Origin: Clostridiales bacterium
Lineage (GTDB): Bacteria; Bacillota; Clostridia; Saccharofermentanales; Saccharofermentanaceae
Assembly (NCBI GenBank): GCA_017545245.1
Contig: JAFWPB010000032.1
Coordinates: 1 to 38,828, forward strand
DNA: 38,828 bases
Reading direction: 5' to 3'
Below, one piece after another: positions 34,942-38,828 of the stretch. Every line of letters begins with the position of its first letter. The first letter of the stretch is position 1. The notes below the pieces were generated by a model. The model saw nothing but the letters and a program-made list of their open reading frames with translations. It did no database searches and was not told where the DNA came from. The position numbers and the translations under genes were made by a program.

Positions 34942-37596
34942 ATGGCACGTACAGATAACATCAGCAAGGCTTTTGATCCGAAAGAAGCGGAGAGCAGACT
35001 TTATTCCACATGGATGGAGAAAGGTTACTTCAAGCCTGTCGTCGATCCCAGCAAAGAATCGTTTTGTATCGTAATGCCGCCGCCGAACATCACCGGCCAG
35101 CTTCACATGGGCCATGCCCTGGATAATACACTTCAGGATCTTCTCGTAAGATATAAGAGAATGAAGGGTTTTGAGACACTCTGGGTTCCGGGTACGGACC
35201 ACGCTTCTATCGCAACAGAGGCAAGAATCGTAGCGACGATGAGAGAAGAGGGACTCACCAAGGATGATCTCGGACGTGACAAGTTCCTCGAGCGCGCATG
35301 GGAATGGAAGAAGCAGTATGGCGGACGTATCGTAGAACAGCTCAAGAAGATCGGTTCTTCCTGTGACTGGGAGCATGAGCGTTTCACTATGGACGAGGGC
35401 TGTTCTGAGGCTGTAAAAGAAGTTTTCATCAAATACTATAACCAAGGACTGATCTATCGTGGTGAGCGCATCATTAACTGGTGTCCGAAATGTCTGACAT
35501 CTATCTCGAATGCAGAAGTTAACTATGAAGACCAGCAGGGTTCCTTCTGGCATCTGCGTTATCCGTTCGAAGATGGCAGCGGATACCTCGAGCTCGCAAC
35601 CACCCGTCCTGAAACACTCCTCGGTGATACAGCTGTTGCCGTTAACCCGAAAGATGAGCGCTACAAGGATGTTGTCGGCAAGATGCTCGTTCTTCCGCTC
35701 GTTGGAAGAAAGATCCCGGTTGTCGCAGACAGCTACGTAGATATCGAGTTTGGTACCGGTGTAGTTAAGATCACACCAGCTCACGACCCGAACGACTTTG
35801 AGGTAGGACTTCGTCATAACCTCGAGGTGATCACGGTCCTCACAGAAGATGCGAAGATCACTGAGGATTATCCGAAGTATGCCGGTATGGACCGTTACGA
35901 AGCAAGAAAAGAGATCGTCAAGGATCTCGAAGAGGGCGGTTTCCTTATCAAGGTTGAGCCGCATGCGCATAATGTTGGTACCTGCTATCGTTGCGGTACT
36001 ACGGTTGAGCCGCGTGTTTCCCTGCAGTGGTTCGTTAAGATGAAGACTCTGGCTGAGCCGGCGATTGATGCAGTAAAGACAGGTAAGACCAAGTTCGTTC
36101 CGGAGAGATTTGAGAAGAACTACTTCAACTGGATGGAGGATATCCGTGACTGGTGTATTTCCAGACAGCTCTGGTGGGGTCATCGTATTCCGGCATTCTA
36201 CTGTGATGATTGCGGTGAACTCGTTGTTACCAAGGAAGACTCTGCAGTCTGTCCGAAGTGCGGAAAACCGATGCGTCAGGATCCTGATACACTTGATACA
36301 TGGTTCTCATCAGCATTGTGGCCTTTCTCGACATTGGGCTGGCCGGAAGAAACAGCAGATCTGAAGCGTTACTATCCGACAAATACACTTGTTACCGGAT
36401 ACGATATCATCACATTCTGGGTTTCCCGTATGATCGTTGCCGGTTGTGCACACATGAAGGAAACACCTTTTGATACGGTTTTGATCCACGGTCTGGTACG
36501 TGACTCCCAGGGCAGAAAGATGAGTAAGTCTCTGGGTAATGGTATCGATCCTCTTGAGATCATCGACCAGTTCGGTGCAGATGCGCTCCGTTATGCACTC
36601 GTTACCGGTAATGCGCCGGGTAATGACCAGCGTTTCCAGCAGGATAAGATCGAGGCCGGAAGAAACTTCGGTAATAAGATCTGGAATGCGATGCGCTTTG
36701 TTCTGATGAACTGCGAAGACGATCTTACATTTGATGATGTGGATCCTTCCAAGTATACCCTTGAAGATAAGTGGATCCTGTCCCGTATGAATCAGGTGAT
36801 CAAGGAAGTGACTGAGAACTTCGATAACTACGAGTTTGGTGTTGCACTTTCCAAGATCAACTCCTTCATCTGGGAAGAATACTGCGACTGGTACATTGAG
36901 ATCGCGAAGTCCCGTCTTTTCGATAAGGAATGTGCAACGAGAAAAGAAGCCCAGTATATCCTGAACGATGTACTTGGAAGAGCGATGCAGCTCCTGCACC
37001 CGTTCATGCCGTTCCTGACAGAAGAAGTCTATACTTACCTTGTTCTGAAGCAGAAGAGTGAGTCGATCATGATTTCCTCCTGGCCGGAGTATCGTGAGAA
37101 CGAAGTATTCCCGCAGGAAGAAAAGCAGATGGAGATCCTCATGGATGCGATTCGTTCCATCCGTAATGTTAGAACAGACATGGGCGTTGTACCGTCCCGT
37201 AAGATCGGCATGATCCTTGTTTCTGCCGAGGAAAAGAACAGAAACATGTTCATCGACGGTAAAGCTTTCCTCCAGCGTCTGGCAAATGTTACGGAAGTCG
37301 AGACAAAAGAAACCAAGGAAGGTATCCCGGATACTGCTGTGGCTTGCGTTTGCTCGGCAGGTGAAATCTATATCCCACTTGAGGATCTGATCGATATTGA
37401 CAAAGAACTGGAGCGTCTCGGCAAAGAGAAAGAGAGACTCGAGGGCGAGATGAAGCGTGTTAATGGAAAGCTTGCCAACGAAGAATTCGTGAAGAAGGCT
37501 CCAGAGAAAGTTATCAATGCGGAACGTGAGAAGCAGGCGAAGTACCAGGAAATGCTGGATAATGTTACGACACGTATCCAGGCTTTGAAGAAGTAA
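34942..37596 (+). CDS. valS: Valyl-tRNA synthetase
   Basis: 884 residues, normal for bacterial ValRS. Charges tRNA-Val. The HIGH motif is HMGH in NITGQLHMGHAL (about 50-61), and KMSKS occurs in GRKMSKSLGNGID. The editing (CP1) domain lies between, with TTRPETLLGDTAVAVNP. A zinc-ribbon CDDCGELV...CPKCGKPM is present before KMSKS. The C-terminal coiled-coil arm (ELERLGKEKERLEGEMKRV) is intact. ATG 34942 follows TTGGAGGG. No T-box leader precedes it, although valS genes in Firmicutes often have one. Confidence 0.98.
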   Translation: MARTDNISKAFDPKEAESRLYSTWMEKGYFKPVVDPSKESFCIVMPPPNITGQLHMGHALDNTLQDLLVRYKRMKGFETLWVPGTDHASIATEARIVATMREEGLTKDDLGRDKFLERAWEWKKQYGGRIVEQLKKIGSSCDWEHERFTMDEGCSEAVKEVFIKYYNQGLIYRGERIINWCPKCLTSISNAEVNYEDQQGSFWHLRYPFEDGSGYLELATTRPETLLGDTAVAVNPKDERYKDVVGKMLVLPLVGRKIPVVADSYVDIEFGTGVVKITPAHDPNDFEVGLRHNLEVITVLTEDAKITEDYPKYAGMDRYEARKEIVKDLEEGGFLIKVEPHAHNVGTCYRCGTTVEPRVSLQWFVKMKTLAEPAIDAVKTGKTKFVPERFEKNYFNWMEDIRDWCISRQLWWGHRIPAFYCDDCGELVVTKEDSAVCPKCGKPMRQDPDTLDTWFSSALWPFSTLGWPEETADLKRYYPTNTLVTGYDIITFWVSRMIVAGCAHMKETPFDTVLIHGLVRDSQGRKMSKSLGNGIDPLEIIDQFGADALRYALVTGNAPGNDQRFQQDKIEAGRNFGNKIWNAMRFVLMNCEDDLTFDDVDPSKYTLEDKWILSRMNQVIKEVTENFDNYEFGVALSKINSFIWEEYCDWYIEIAKSRLFDKECATRKEAQYILNDVLGRAMQLLHPFMPFLTEEVYTYLVLKQKSESIMISSWPEYRENEVFPQEEKQMEILMDAIRSIRNVRTDMGVVPSRKIGMILVSAEEKNRNMFIDGKAFLQRLANVTEVETKETKEGIPDTAVACVCSAGEIYIPLEDLIDIDKELERLGKEKERLEGEMKRVNGKLANEEFVKKAPEKVINAEREKQAKYQEMLDNVTTRIQALKK

Positions 37597-37617
37597 TACA
37601 ATTTGGAGGGTTAGAGT

Positions 37618-38466
37618 ATGAGTGAAAACGAAGAGAAAGTAATCGAGATCTCCCAGGAAGAGCTGGATAAGCTTCCGAAGAATACAGTACACTGTTTTCC
37701 GGCTTCCAAATCTCAGATTTTGAAAAGAAGAATCATCACATTGATCGTTATGGCACTGATGTGCGGCCTGGTTGGTTATCTTCTGGTTGCAGGTGAACAG
37801 CCGAGTCCTCTGATCTGGATCGTTTCCGGCGCAATCTTCCTGATTGCAGCGATTGTATTTATTCATACTTTCGTGATCGCCAAGTATCGTGTTGCGATGG
37901 ACTATAAGAACAACGAAGTCGTTCTCCGCTATATGTTCTCAAAGATCAAGATCCCGTACGATTCTTTTGACGCAAGAGAAGGTGCTGCAGACCGTGCGAC
38001 ACAGATGCTTCAGAATTCCACACTTGGTGCGAACATGAAGAAGCTGGACTACCTTGTTCTGGATAACGTCTATGAGGAGGTCTGCTATCAGACATCCTCC
38101 AAGGATCTGGCAACAAAAGAGGATTTTGATACTCTATCCAAAGAAGCAAAACTGGTCGCTTCTGTCTACAAGGCAAAAGAAAAGTATGATGCACTGAAGA
38201 CGGATGATGAAAAGGCTGCAGATGCAGCAAAGAAAGACGATTTCACATCTCTTGTGCATGACGCCATGGATGAGGATAAAGAAGAGAAGGCTGCGGAAGC
38301 CAAAGCAAAGATGGAAGCAGCAGAGCGCGAAGCCGAGCAGATCCTGAATGAAGAAAAAGAAAAGGCCGAAGCTACGGTAGAAGATGTCAAAGAGAGTGCT
38401 GAGGATGCTGTGAAAGACGTTGTGGAAGACGTGAAAGAAGCGGTAGATGAGAAAAAGGAAGATTGA
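37618..38466 (+). CDS. Two-TM protein with long charged coiled-coil tail
   Basis: 282 residues, family not recognised. Residues 1-37 are polar; two hydrophobic helices follow (about 38-58 and 64-86). A compact region (about 90-165) with KYRVAMDYKNNEVVLRY could be a small PH-like beta fold. The last ~95 residues are Ala/Glu/Lys-rich and almost certainly a cytoplasmic coiled coil (AKAKMEAAEREAEQILNEEK, VKESAEDAVKDVVEDVKEAV). ATG 37618 follows GGAGGG. It lies 21 bp after valS and may be co-transcribed. The first hairpin repeat at 38507 can terminate it. Confidence 0.75.
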   Translation: MSENEEKVIEISQEELDKLPKNTVHCFPASKSQILKRRIITLIVMALMCGLVGYLLVAGEQPSPLIWIVSGAIFLIAAIVFIHTFVIAKYRVAMDYKNNEVVLRYMFSKIKIPYDSFDAREGAADRATQMLQNSTLGANMKKLDYLVLDNVYEEVCYQTSSKDLATKEDFDTLSKEAKLVASVYKAKEKYDALKTDDEKAADAAKKDDFTSLVHDAMDEDKEEKAAEAKAKMEAAEREAEQILNEEKEKAEATVEDVKESAEDAVKDVVEDVKEAVDEKKED

Positions 38467-38506
38467 TCGTTTTCTTTAGAACAAAATACACACTTTGAGA
38501 AGCACA

Positions 38507-38821
38507 TAAGTCGGGAAATGGTAAAAACCAGTTCCCGACTTACTTTTTTGCCTGATTTACAGTGCTTTTAAGTCGTGAAATGAGAAAAACAGGATTACGA
38601 CTTAATGAAAACCAATTACAGTATAAATACAAAAAAACGTGGAAAATACTGTAAAATCAAGTGCTTTTCGAGATAAATCTTTGACAATCTGCGTAAGTCG
38701 GAAAATGGAAAATACCGTTTCCCGACTGCTTTTTAAGTCGGAAAACCAATATTCACGAAAAACGACTTACTATTTTGACGCCTCGTAAGTCGGAAATTGG
38801 AAAAAGCCACTTTCCGACTGC
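38507..38821. repeat. Array of five 36-bp imperfect palindromes
   Basis: Copies at 38507-38542, 38569-38604, 38694-38729, 38734-38769 and 38786-38821. All are exactly 36 bp with invariant TAAGTCG at positions 1-7 and CGACT at 30-34; copies 1, 2 and 4 end TA, copies 3 and 5 end GC. Copies 1, 3 and 5 have an inner TGG-N6-CC pairing and a T-run directly after (CTTTTTTG after 1 and 5, TTTTT after 3). Copies 2 and 4 pair only in the outer arms and lack a T-run. Gaps are 26, 89, 4 and 16 bp. No ORF lies in 38467-38828. The array may continue past the right edge. Confidence 0.9.
38616..38654. repeat. Separate 9-bp inverted repeat within the hairpin array
   Basis: TTACAGTAT (38616-38624) and ATACTGTAA (38646-38654) form a perfect 9-bp inverted repeat with a 21-base A-rich loop. 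It fills the long gap between copies 2 and 3 but lacks the TAAGTCG arms. Confidence 0.75.
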
Positions 38822-38828
38822 TTTTTTG

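Noticed and set aside
36310..37866. 518-codon antisense ORF opposite valS, with similar long antisense ORFs at 32588-33898 and 34921-36183
   Set aside because: These lie opposite unmistakable genes and have atypical protein composition; they come from the codon bias of the sense strand.
38507..38821. CRISPR array
   Set aside because: Repeat length is constant at 36 bp, but only the arms are conserved, gaps are 4 to 89 bp, and no cas gene is visible. True CRISPR repeats are near-identical with even spacers.

Overview
The window looks like chromosomal DNA of a low-to-mid GC Gram-positive anaerobe of the class Clostridia. Evidence: an S-box (SAM-I) riboswitch ahead of metK, a Firmicutes-type 6S RNA candidate, the cysS-mrnC-rlmB gene order, a Gram-positive Tad-like pilus locus, BcrA-type ABC transporters, strong AGGAGG ribosome binding sites and Thr/Pro-rich secreted-protein linkers. 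No rRNA, phage, integrase, transposase or CRISPR array was seen. A more exact taxonomic placement is not supported by the sequence alone.

Layout. 1-2365: 3' part of a large secreted protein with a Thr/Pro/Lys linker and a right-handed beta-helix (pectate-lyase-like) domain. 2459-7570 (minus): a compact tad operon, transcribed tadZ/cpaE-like, tadA, a fused tadB-tadC gene, a short Flp1-like pilin that I found by translating the gap, and an FHA protein. Its divergent control region holds Spo0A-box-like repeats. 7712-11814 (plus): promoter, SAM riboswitch, metK, a recD-family helicase broken by one in-frame stop codon, and comF. 11833-12037: strong promoter and 6S RNA candidate. 12343-15077: cysS, mrnC, rlmB. 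15142-16506: lipoprotein of unknown function.

16503-24503: an 8 kb signal-transduction and transport island. It has an OmpR-type response regulator, then three paralogous ABC modules (three ATPases of exactly 303 residues and four permeases), then a short one-TM sensor kinase. The regulator and kinase sit at opposite ends. This arrangement is typical of peptide-antibiotic sensing and resistance, but three modules inside one split two-component system is unusual. 24615-24691: tRNA-Arg(ACG). 24843-29106: tig, clpX (with no clpP between them), a small membrane protein and a ROK kinase. 29110-32430 (minus): moxR, DUF58 and a membrane protein with a DUF4129-like tail but no transglutaminase core. 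32594-34846: XRE-cupin regulator and acyl-CoA synthetase. 34942-38466: valS and a two-TM protein with a charged coiled-coil tail.

38507-38821, running to the right edge: the least explained structure. Five copies of an exactly 36-bp imperfect palindrome share the frame TAAGTCG-N22-CGACT, at irregular spacing. Copies 1, 3 and 5 form full hairpins followed by T-runs (terminator-like); copies 2 and 4 do not. This is the best candidate here for an undescribed element.
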